From Rhodobacter sp. (GTDB taxonomy: Bacteria; Pseudomonadota; Alphaproteobacteria; Rhodobacterales; Rhodobacteraceae), in NCBI GenBank assembly GCA_016704435.1, contig JADJAB010000015.1, forward strand, positions 1 through 62,620: a stretch of 62,620 bases of DNA, given 5' to 3'. Position numbers and translations under genes: made by a program. The notes under the pieces are model-generated. The model saw only the letters and a program-made list of their open reading frames with translations. It was not told the origin of the DNA and made no database searches. Below, piece after piece: positions 54,301-61,959 of the stretch. The number at the start of each line of letters is the position of its first letter. The stretch's first letter is position 1.

Positions 54301-55865
54301 TCAGCCCGCCCGCAGCCGACACCCAGGCCTGGCTGCAGGCGATGGGCATTCCGGGACTTCCGGCGCCTGACTACATCGTCGAGGGCAGCGCCGGCGACGA
54401 TGTGATCGACGCGGCCTATCTGGGCGACCCCGAAGGCGACCGGGTGGACGGCGCCGACAACGCCTCTGGCGACAACGACGATCTGATCGAGGCCTATGGC
54501 GGCAACGACCTGGTCGCAGCGGGCGAAGGCAACGACAGCGTCTACGGCGGCGGCGGCAACGACACCATCGACGGTGGCGCCAGCAACGATCTGCTTGACG
54601 GCGGCATGGGCGAAGACAGCCTGCTGGGCGGCGCAGGCGACGACACCCTTTCCGGCGGGGCGGATGATGACGTCCTGCGCGGCGGCATTGGCGACGACAG
54701 CCTCGACGGCGGCGACGGCAACGATCTCCTGGCCGGCGACGCAGGCAACGACGCACTGGACGGCGGTGCCGGAGATGACATCTTCTCGGGCGGTGACGGG
54801 TCCGACACGATTCTCGGCGGCGACGGCGACGACTATGCCGAAGGTGACGATGGCGATGACGCCGTTCATGGCGGCGCCGGAAGTGACACGACCTATGGCG
54901 GCACCGGCAACGATACCCTTTGGGGCGACGACGGTGACGATTCGCTGGACGGCGACGACGGCAACGACCGGATCCTTGGCGGCGCGGGTGACGACACGCT
55001 GCTCGGCAACGGTGGCAATGACACCCTGATCGGCGGCGACGGCAACGATCTGCTGAGCGGCGACTACGACCGCGACGTGATCCTGGGCGGTATCGGCGAT
55101 ACCGTCGACGGCGGCGAAGGCGGCGACGACTACGATACCCTGGACCTGCGTGGCTACGGTGGCGCGGTCAATGTCATCTATGACGGGCTGAACCCCGAAA
55201 ACGGCACCGTCGAATTCCTTGACGGCGGCGGCGCGGTGGTCGGCACGCTGACCTTCTCGAACATCGAGAACGTGATCGTGCCCTGCTTTACCCCCGGCGC
55301 GCTGATCGCCACCGACCGTGGCGAGGTGCGGGTGGAAAGCCTGAAACCGGGCGACCGGGTGCTGACCCGCGACAGCGGCTATCAGGAAATCCGCTGGATC
55401 GGGCGGCGCGACCTTGCGGCGGCAGAGCTGGCCGAAAAGCCGAACCTGGCGCCGGTCTGCATCCGCAAGGGCTCGCTCGGGCTGAACCTGCCCGAACGCG
55501 ATCTGGTGGTGTCGCCGCAGCACCGGATGCTGATGCGCAGCTCGCGCGCCGAGCTTCTGTTCGGCGAGCATGAGGTGCTGGTGGCGGCATCGCATCTGCT
55601 GGACCATCCCGGCATCGTGCCGGCAGCAGACGCCGAAGGGGTCAGCTACATCCACTTCTTGTTCGACGGCCACGAGATCATCCGCGCCAATGGCGCCTGG
55701 TCGGAAAGCTATCAGCCGGGCGAGATGACACTGGCCGGCATGGAGGACGGGCCGCGCCAGGAACTGATGGCACTGTTTCCGGAACTGACACTTGGCCTGC
55801 TGTTCCCCGCCGCGCGGGCGACCTTGAAAAGGCACGAGACGAATCTGCTTTTCTCCAGCCAATAG
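48309..55865 (+). CDS. Giant choice-of-anchor/RTX/Hint protein (RTX/Hint B)
   Basis: The open frame gives 2,518 residues. The homologous N-terminus actually begins at ATG 48258 (MAIANELTVDTSASAM), but codon 17 is TAG (48306-48308), directly followed by the ATG at 48309. N-terminal choice-of-anchor-L domain (FVFTSEEYPEYV, FGVWVNG); one Ig-like domain; then RTX arrays (GGxGxDxUx) interleaved with five cap modules, two copies of a beta-rich domain of about 170 residues (50185-50702 and 51286-51810), four ENGT modules, and a C-terminal Hint domain beginning at Cys2326 (CFTPGALIATDRGE), with SPQHRMLM and HEIIRANGAWSESY. Very acidic, few Lys; expected to be exported by a type I system and to bind many Ca ions. 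Its own terminator follows. Confidence 0.87.
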   Translation: MAQTIFGDGVQVVSATYSGDPNASGIYSDAQATIPGVTNSDSGVILSTGNVGTFTNSSGTTDTNTAAGAGSDNAGVDGDADLNGVSGQSTFDGAILEASFIPTGDWLTMQFVFTSEEYPEYVLLNVNDSFGVWVNGQFVEATITTSGNIAIDTVNQNLNQNLYQDNGADQFNSEMDGITYVLSFKAPVNAGVENTIKIGIADGGDAVYDSNVLISADSIQTVALAFDDTVELAQNSGRVVDVLANDRDLSDSGVTITQIMGQDVLPGDTVTLATGEQVTLNLDGTLTVVSDGDLGSNVLTYQLTDGLGNTDIGYLTISTVASPGVDGIVQGTAAGELIDTSYLGDPDGDRVDNSDATGVHGTQGEDDYILAGAGNDTVLAGDGNDFVAGEEGDDSILGGAGDDTISAGTGDDTVYGGDGDDTAYLGAGNDVFGTYGVDSAGNDSVYGGAGDDSLIGGGEDDRLEGGTGDDTLSGGVGSDTILGGDGADTVLISDDHDYDSIDGGEGGPVDLDTIWFGNFVSASGVDVTYSGDESGSYSYFDTAATGDFQAIEALSLTDNNDSVDGSASDAALSVQGQGGDDTLTGGNGDDDLDGGGGDDLITGNGGSDSLTGGDGNDTIDAGPEFQAFPEYSEVTGTSQTLTGSNGNPDFDHAVTTDGAAVDTGSVPLDGGASLDGYQLGDGVDANETHAHSFTQPVASAILTLAGIDPAETVVIWLDGVAIDLNDAIANGLVSFDPGTTGYVIDGAGAIAAIPPVPAEPFPAELIILQPFTTLSVQNLSTGGSGGGTVYTLLVDTNSPAAYAADDDTVDGGAGDDLVTTGAGADLVLGGAGNDTVDAGTGNDEVWGEAGDDSLSGGEGDDLLSGGDGQDTIDGGEDRDSISGDAGDDSLTGGGADDTLDGGAGADTLDGGEGNDLLTDLDGATLADGGTGDDTIATGAADDTLSGGEGDDSLASGAGDDSADGGLGADTIDGGAGDDTIYGGADQQILNSAPAEYAALSGTSGSVSGTGGNPDFNHAVASDQGTVAETTATIDDGLGGTDLLSGYQVGDGGALDESHDHAFDAEVGSVQLRITGLNTTETLVLYIDGVAVNLNDAIGMGLAEFDPGTTPYYVDASGNLASASDAPGPFVPAVIVLYGPMTSVTVQALAPSGTGDGVIYEFAADTTPAWEVLPDAADSLSGGDGNDLIDGESGNDDLAGDAGNDTLTGGAGDDTLNGGADRDVIYGGGGDLVDGGEAGDDYDTLIVNDVASITYGGGNGEAGTILFNDGATLAFQNIEAIIADGVTYTNADGIVHGTAGDDTMAPGYIDAQGDIIDGADGLDDTILGGDGNDLIDAGDGDDSVQGDAGNDTITGGAGNDTLSGGADRDTFAAGAGDVVDGGETGDDFDTLIVDGIQSITYGADNESGIITLGDGSTVTFSGIETIVEQGSTPDGLIWGTGGDDLIGAGYIDANGDIIDNNDAILSNPGSDDDEIYALDGNDTIQSLLGDDRAYGGTGDDLVQTGTGNDYAQGDEGDDTVEGGTGDDFLRGDAGNDFVYGGDGNDSVYGGSGNDQVFGGDGDDYIYGGYDDDTVYGGAGNDTITGSGENDLIYGDDGDDYMQGSNGADTMYGGAGADTMLGEEDADTFYGGAGDYVDGYESVTTGTDDDSLYVTDVLSVSFDPGNSENGTVTFNGGGTLQFFNIEHLYVDGILTGPLDEVVEGTAGDDVIDAAWLGDPEGDRVDAADNSAGTNDDLIEAYGGNDSVLAGEGSDTVFAGTGDDTVFGGTGDDTLHGEAGNDQIDGGAGNDLLIGGTGDDQMNGQGGDDAFRLHDAPGSDDIIGGETDETTGDTLDASQLTQDSVLDLSLGNPGDAEDGRLFVGGDAVSFQEIENIFLGSGDDSVIGSDGNDAVSTGAGADTVDGGAGNDSFDLGGADGVADVAVYGDGDGDDTLAGFEGPTDNGDGTFAGLDQLDVSDLFDPGGQPVNVADVTVTDTNGDGTGDAILTFPDGTSVTLEGISPPAADTQAWLQAMGIPGLPAPDYIVEGSAGDDVIDAAYLGDPEGDRVDGADNASGDNDDLIEAYGGNDLVAAGEGNDSVYGGGGNDTIDGGASNDLLDGGMGEDSLLGGAGDDTLSGGADDDVLRGGIGDDSLDGGDGNDLLAGDAGNDALDGGAGDDIFSGGDGSDTILGGDGDDYAEGDDGDDAVHGGAGSDTTYGGTGNDTLWGDDGDDSLDGDDGNDRILGGAGDDTLLGNGGNDTLIGGDGNDLLSGDYDRDVILGGIGDTVDGGEGGDDYDTLDLRGYGGAVNVIYDGLNPENGTVEFLDGGGAVVGTLTFSNIENVIVPCFTPGALIATDRGEVRVESLKPGDRVLTRDSGYQEIRWIGRRDLAAAELAEKPNLAPVCIRKGSLGLNLPERDLVVSPQHRMLMRSSRAELLFGEHEVLVAASHLLDHPGIVPAADAEGVSYIHFLFDGHEIIRANGAWSESYQPGEMTLAGMEDGPRQELMALFPELTLGLLFPAARATLKRHETNLLFSSQ

Positions 55866-55888
55866 GCCAGATTCCGGCCACAATCACC

Positions 55889-55924
55889 CGCCCCGCAGCC
55901 CATTTTCAGGTCTGCGGGGCGTTT
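55889..55924 (+). terminator. Intrinsic terminator of RTX/Hint B
   Basis: CGCCCCGCAG and CTGCGGGGCG form a perfect 10-bp stem around a 13-base loop, followed by TTT, 23 bases after the stop. Confidence 0.85.
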
Positions 55925-56014
55925 CCCGTTCCGAAACAAACCCGATTTGTGCCGCTTTGCGGTCACTTCGCCTAGCTACCCTCGATTTGGTTCTGTTCCG
56001 ACCAAACGGGCGTC

Positions 56015-58681
56015 ATGGCTACGATCACTGGCAACAACTCGAACAATACCCTCAACGGCACCTCGGGTGACGATGACATCTATGGGTATGGTGGCCGTGA
56101 CACGATCAATGCGGGTGCGGGCAACGACACGCTGTTCGGCGGCAACGGCAACGACCTGCTGAACGGCGAGGATGGTAACGACCAGATCCTGGGCGAGGCA
56201 GGCAACGACACCGGCTATGGCGGTGCGGGCGACGACAGCCTTTTTGGTGGCAGCGGCGCCGACAGCCTTTCCGGCGATGCCGGCAACGACGTGCTGGAGG
56301 GCGGCACGGGCAACGACACCCTGGCAGGCGGGCTTGGCTCCGATACCGTGACCTATGCCTATTCCGGAAGCGGGGTGACGGTGAACCTGTCGACCGGAAC
56401 CGCGACGGCCGGCAGCGGCGACGTCGATACCTCACGGGATCGAGAATGTCATCGGCACGGCCCAGGCCGACAATATCACCGGCAACGGCAGCGACAACAC
56501 CATCACCGCAGGCGCAGGCGATGACACCATCGTTTCTGGCGCGGGCAGCGATACGATCTATGGCGGCGACGGCAACGACAGCATCGACGCGGGCATCACC
56601 AACACCGCCACCGCCAATCTGGATTTCAACTGGTCGGCGGCCGGCAGCAACGGCCAGAACATCGCGGGCGGGGTGACGCAGAACACCGGTGGGGTCACCG
56701 TCTCGGTCGATTTCACCAACGACGGCGCGGCGACGGCGTTCCAGATCAATACCGCGGCGGGCGTCTATGTGGGCGCTGGTGAGACCTTCAACCCGAACTC
56801 CAATCTCTACCTTTCGGGCACCGGGGCGGGCGACACCTCGACCACGCGGGTGTCGTTCGAAGGCTCGGCCACCTACGCCTCCGAGGTGACCAACGTCCAG
56901 TTCCGGCTGAACGACATCGACATGACGTCGAGCAGCTGGCAGGACGTCATCACCGTGAATGCCTTTGACGCCGCCGGAAACCCGGTTACGGTCAGCTTCA
57001 CCATCTCGGGCAACGAAACCTCGCTGGGCAACACGATCACCTCGGGGCCCACTTCGGATTCGGCCAGTTCTGCCCAGGGCTCGGTGCTGGTAACGATCGC
57101 CGGGCCGGTTGCCTGGTTCGAGATCGACTACAACAACACCTTTTCCAGCGGCCAGCTGATCTATGTCACGGACATCGAGTTCACCGCCCAGCCCGAAGAC
57201 AACGACGTGGTCGATGCCGGCGCGGGCAACGACACCGTGTCGACCGGGGCAGGCAACGACAGCGTTCTGGGCGGCACCGGCAACGACTCGATCCTTGGCG
57301 GCAGCGGCAACGACACGCTGGACGGCGGCGCCGACAACGACACGCTGGATGGTGGCGCGGGCAACGACAGCCTGCTGGGCGGCGATGGTGCCGACAGTCT
57401 GCTGGGCGGCGACGGCAATGACACGCTGGACGGCGGCGCGGGCAACGACAGCCTCTACGGCGGCGCGGGCGATGACAGCCTTCTCGGGGGCGATGGCAGC
57501 GACCTCAGCGACGGTGGCGCGGGTGACGATACAATCCATTTGGAGCGGGTGACGACACCGTCTATGGCGGTGACGGCAATGACCTGATCGACGATGCCCC
57601 CAGCATCAACCTGACCGGCGCCAACCTGATCTATGGCGGCACCGGCAACGATACCGTCTGGTCCGGGCACGGCGACGACACGATCCACGGCGACGCCGGC
57701 AATGACATCCTGTCCGGCGAAGGCGGCAACGACAGCCTCTATGGCGGCGGCGATGACGACGTCCTGTACGGTGGCGACGGCAACGACCTGCTGGAGGGCG
57801 GCACCGGGGCCGACAGCCTTTACGGCGGCGCCGGCCGAGATGCGCTTTACGGCGGAGCGGGCGCCGATCTGGTCGACGGCGGCGCGGATGAGGACACGAT
57901 CTACGGCGACATCGGCGATACCGTCACCGGCGGCAGCACCGGCGCGGACTTCGACGTCCTGGACCTGACCGCCTGGGGCAAGGCCCTGACCAACGTCTAC
58001 CGCGATACCGGAAACCCCGAGAACGGCTATGTCGAGTTCCTCGACAGCTTCGGGGCGGTGATCGGCACGATGACCTTCTCGGATATCGAGACGATCATCC
58101 CCTGCTTCACCCCCGGCACGCTGATCCTGACCGATCGGGGCGAAGTGCCGGTCGAACGGCTGGCGGTGGGCGATCTGGTGGTGACGCGCGACAACGGGCT
58201 GCGCCCGGTCCGCTGGATCGGCCGCAAGGACCTGAGCCTGGCCGACCTGGTGGTGAACCCCGAGTTGCGCCCGGTGCGCATCCCGCAGGGCGAGATGGGC
58301 CCCGGTCTGCCGGCGCGCGACATGCGCGTGTCGCCGCAGCACCGGATGCTGATGATCGGCGCGCGGGCCGAGATGTTCTTTGGCGAGGCCGAGGTGCTGG
58401 TTACGGCGCAGCATCTGACCGGGCGGGGCGGCATCCGGCAGGACCTGACGCCGGGCATCGGCTATATCCACGTCATGTTCGACGCGCATGAGATCATCTG
58501 CTCGTATGGCGTGTGGAGCGAAAGCTTTCAGCCCGCGGCCCGCATGGTGGGCGCGATGGACACCGCCAGGGCCGCGGAAATTCTGGCGCTGTTTCCCGAA
58601 CTGGAGGAAACCGGCGTTGCCTTCCCGGCGGCGCGGCTGACGCTGAAGGCGCATGAGGCGCGGGTGCTACTCGCCGCCTGA
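56015..58681 (+). pseudogene. RTX/Hint C, interrupted by two frameshifts
   Basis: The frame starts MATITGNNSNNTLNGTSGDD, an RTX-like beginning. It shifts near 56430-56439 (two bases fewer than expected, or one extra), resumes at IENVIGTAQADNITGNGSDN, then holds a non-RTX domain of about 200 residues (56590-57200, NLDFNWSAAGSNGQ to YVTDIEFTAQPEDN) and another RTX array. It shifts again near 57538-57542 (one base missing) and ends with an ENGT module (NPENGYVEFLDSF) and a Hint domain from Cys at 58103 (CFTPGTLILTDRGE). The Hint C-terminal motif reads HEIICSYGVWSESF, with Tyr replacing the Asn found in A and B. Repaired length is about 889 residues. It overlaps the convergent mocA-like gene by 15 bases. 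Confidence 0.82.
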
Positions 58682-59272
58682 GCCCCTTGCGTGGAAGGCC
58701 GCCCAGTCTTCGGGCGAGTCGAGGTCCAGCACCGCATGATCGCCGGGCAGGGGCACCAGGACCAGCCGGTCGCGATGCGCCTTCAGTACGGATCGCCCGC
58801 CTTCGTCGCCGCAAAGCGCCAGAAGGGCAGGGAACAGATCGGCCGGGAACAGCGCCGGATGGCCTTGGCGCCCGTCTTCGGCGGTACCGCGCAAGAGGCG
58901 GGTAGGGTCTTCGGCAAAGCGCGACAGCAGCCGCGACAGATCTGCGCTGGTCAGTCCCGGCATGTCGGCGGGCAGGATCATCGCGCCGGGGCAGCCGGGC
59001 GGCAGGCTGGCGATGCCGGCGCGCAACGAGGCGGTCATGCCCTGCGCTGCGTCTTCGGCGGTGACGACCCGCAGGACCAGCCCGTCAAGCGCGGCCCGGC
59101 GGGCGGGGCGGTCGGGTGGCAAGACCACCGTCACCGGCGCCCCGGTCGCCAGCGCGCGCTCTGCCACAAGCCGTAGCAGCGGCCGGCCTGCGACCGGCTG
59201 CACCAGCTTGTCATGCGGCGCCATGCGGGTCGAGGCGCCCGCGGCAAGGATCAGGATCACCGGATGCGTCAT
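58667..59272 (-). CDS. mocA: Molybdenum cofactor cytidylyltransferase-like nucleotidyltransferase (MocA type)
   Basis: The 201-residue protein has the NTP-transferase signature LILAAGASTRMAPHDKLVQP, MILPADMPGLT with the metal-binding Asp, and the acceptor-side GRQGHPALFPADLF. It resembles MocA, which attaches CMP to molybdopterin cofactor for xanthine-dehydrogenase-type enzymes. A MobA-like GMP transfer cannot be excluded, but no molybdoenzyme gene is in view. Start ATG 59272 (MTHPVILILAAG) is chosen over a longer frame to 59329. Confidence 0.8.
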   Translation of the reverse strand: MTHPVILILAAGASTRMAPHDKLVQPVAGRPLLRLVAERALATGAPVTVVLPPDRPARRAALDGLVLRVVTAEDAAQGMTASLRAGIASLPPGCPGAMILPADMPGLTSADLSRLLSRFAEDPTRLLRGTAEDGRQGHPALFPADLFPALLALCGDEGGRSVLKAHRDRLVLVPLPGDHAVLDLDSPEDWAAFHARGSGGE

Positions 59273-59334
59273 CTCCGGTTGATGGCATGAAGAAAGGGGG
59301 CTGTCTGCCCCTCGTCGCTCGCGCCTCACCCCGC

Positions 59335-59355
59335 GAGTATTTCTGCCAAGCTGAA
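59335..59355 (+). repeat. Dispersed GAGTATTT-type repeat between the mocA-like gene and a demethylase gene
   Basis: GAGTATTTCTGCCAAGCTGAA, one mismatch from the core elsewhere in the window, in the 95-base gap between two genes on the minus strand. A preceding GGGGGCTGTCTGCCCCT is a decayed form of the hairpin at 13442. Confidence 0.7.
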
Positions 59356-59367
59356 GGGCAGGGGGTG

Positions 59368-61789
59368 TCAGGCCCGCATCCGTCCGCCGTCATCCCAGAT
59401 CGGTTCCAGATGGACGGTGGCGCGGCGACGTTCGCCGAGGATTTCGATCTCGCACTCCAGGCCATCCTTGACGGCGTCGGCGGGCAGGAAGCCCATGGCC
59501 ACCGACTTGCCGGTCCAGTGGCTGTAGCCGCCCGAGGTGCAATAGCCGACGACGTCGCCGCGCAGCCAGATCGGCTCCCAGGCCGAGACATCGGCGTCCT
59601 TGGCATCGACGACGAAAGAGACCAGGCGGCGCTTCGGGCCGGTGGCCTTTTCGGTGCTGGCTGCCGCCTTGCCGATCCAGTCGGCGGGTTTGTTCCAGGC
59701 GGTGAAGCGGTCGAGCCCGGTTTCCATCGGCGTGTAGTCGGGGCTGAACTCGCGCCCCCAGGAGCCGAACCACTTGTCCAGCCGCAGGCTCATCATCGCG
59801 CGCATGCCGAAGGGGCGAAGGCCAAGGTCCTGCCCGGCAGCCGAAAGAGTGTGCCAGAGGTGGCGCACGGACATCTGGTCGCAAAAGATCTCGAACCCGA
59901 GGTCGGCGGTGTAGCTGACGCGCTGCACGATGCAATCGGCCATGCCGACGGTCATGCGTTTCACGTCCATGAAGCGGAACGCTTCGGCCGAGACATCCGC
60001 CCGTGTCACCCGCGCCAGCAGGTCGCGCGCGTTCGGCCCGGCGATGGTGAAGCCGGAGCGCGTGTCGGAGATGTTGTCGACCGTCACGCCCGCTTCGGCG
60101 TTCTGCTCGAACCAGCGGTTGTGCCAGCCTTGCGCGCCGTAGCTGGCGGTCAGCTGGAACTCGGTTTCGCCGAGGCAAGAGATGGTGAAATCGCCGATGA
60201 CCTTGCCCGATTGCGCCAGCATCGGCGTCAGCGACACCCGGCCAGGTTTCGGGATGCGGCCGGCCATGATCCGGTCCAGCCAGGCGCGCGCCTTCGGCCC
60301 TGACACACGGTATTTGCCGAAGTTCTGCAGCTCATTGATGCCCACGGCTTCACGCACGGCGCGGACTTCCTCAGCGGTCGCTTCCCAGGCGTTGGAGCGT
60401 TTGAAGCTGGGCGTCTCATGGCGCGGCTCGCCGGGCAGGGCGTAGTAGTTCACCACTTCCAGCCCGTATTGCTGGCCCCAGACGGCGTTCATGCCATCCC
60501 AGATGTCATACATCGGCGTGGTGCGGAACGGGCGTGCGGCGGGACGTTCCTCGTTCGGGTAGCCGACCGAGAAACGCATCTGGTAGTTCTCGATCACCTT
60601 GGGCACGGTGTATCCCGGCGTCGTCCAGGTGCCGAAACGGCTGACGTCAAAGCCGCGCGGGTCGCGCTCGACCTCGCCTTCGATCATCCATTGCGCCAGC
60701 GCCAGGCCCATGCCGCCGCCTTGCGAAAAGCCCGCCATCACGGCGCAGGCCGACCAGTAGTTGCGCAAGCCCTGCACCGGGCCGATCAACGGGTTGCCGT
60801 CTGGCGCGAAGGTGAAGGGGCCCGTGGATCACCCGCTTCACGCCCGAGCGTTCCAGCACCGGGAAGCGGCGGTTGGCAAAGGCGACGGACGCCTCGATCT
60901 TGTCGAACTGCTCGTTCAGCAGTTCGTGGCCGAAATCCCAGGGCGTGCCGTCCACCGACCACGGCTCGCAGGGCTTTTCGTAAAAGCCGATGCACAGGCC
61001 GCGGCCTTCCTGGCGCAGATAGCTTTCACCGCCGGGGTCCATGACATGCGGAAATTCCTTGCCCGATTTCAGGATTTCCATGATCTCCGGGATGTCGTCG
61101 GTCACCAGATACTGGTGCGCCATCGGCAGAAGCGGCAGGTAGACACCGGCCATGGCGCCGATCTCGCGGGCCCAGAGGCCGCCGGCGTTGACCAGGTGCT
61201 CGCAGGTGACGGTGCCCTTTTCGGTCACCACCTCCCAGCCGTCCGCTGTCGGCCGGGTCTCCAGCACCCGGTTGTGCAGCACGATCTCTGCCCCGCCCAT
61301 CCGGGCCGCCTTGGCATAGGCATGGGTGGTGCCCGACGGGTCCAGGTGCCCGTCCAGCGGGTCGTAAAGAGCGCCGACGATACCTTCGAGGTTGACCATC
61401 CCGTAGGTGAATTCCTTGATTTCCGAGGGTCCCAGGATCTCGGTATCCAGCCCCATGTAGCGGTGCTTGGCGCGTTCGGCCTTCAACTGCTCGAACCGCG
61501 CTTCGTTGTCGGCCAGGGTGATGCCGCCGACATGGTGCAGCCCGCAGGACATGCCGGTGATCGCCTCCAGCTCCTTGTAGAGGCGAATGGTATAGCCTTG
61601 CAGAGCAGCCATGTTGGTATCGCCGTTCAGGGTGTGGAAACCGCCCGCCGCATGCCAGGTCGAACCGGAGGTCAGATCGCTCCTCTCGATCAGCATCACG
61701 TCCGACCAGCCCAGCTTGGTCAGGTGATACAGCACCGAACAGCCGACGACTCCGCCGCCGATCACCACCACGCGCGCATGGGTCTTCAT
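59368..61789 (-). pseudogene. Dimethylglycine dehydrogenase-like FAD/GcvT enzyme, +1 frameshift
   Basis: Such enzymes oxidatively demethylate N-methylated glycines and pass the C1 unit to folate. The N-terminal frame (MKTHARVVVIGGGVVGCSVL) has the FAD fold and STWHAAGG, where the His is the covalent FAD site in this family. The C-terminal frame carries the aminomethyltransferase (GcvT) domain, GKYRVSGPKARAWLDRIMAG and TADLGFEIFCDQMSV. They join at about 60817-60823, where one extra base in GGGGCCC breaks IHGPFTFAPDGNPLIGP. The repaired product is about 806 residues. Dimethylglycine versus sarcosine specificity is not decidable here. The downstream livM could supply substrate uptake. Confidence 0.87.
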
Positions 61790-61897
61790 GCCCGAATACT
61801 CCCCTTGATCCGATACTGCAGATTGGCCTCGCGCTTCGGCCCGGTCATGCGAGGAAACGACAAGAAATGTCGCGGAAGCTATCCCGGATTGCTCTTT

Positions 61898-61939
61898 TGG
61901 AAATACTCCACGGGGGTGCGGGGGTGTGAAACCCCCGCC
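61898..61939 (-). repeat. Dispersed GAGTATTT-type repeat with hairpin, upstream of the demethylase gene
   Basis: On the minus strand, GGAGTATTTCC adjoins a hairpin GCGGGGGT/ACCCCCGC (61918-61938) nearly identical to that between ilvB and ilvN (8995-9015), including the neighbouring GTGCGGGGGTG. It lies between the livM stop and the demethylase start. Confidence 0.75.
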
Positions 61940-61959
61940 TCCGCATCCGGCCCGGGCGC

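Noticed and set aside
49400..55130. Regularly spaced repeats resembling a CRISPR array
   Set aside because: They are degenerate 27-bp coding repeats for RTX nonapeptides in one open frame, without conserved direct repeats plus unique spacers.
50646..55883. 1,745-codon open frame antisense to the giant RTX gene
   Set aside because: The repeated codons of the RTX array leave the opposite strand free of stops. The predicted Val/Ala/Gly-rich protein has no motif.
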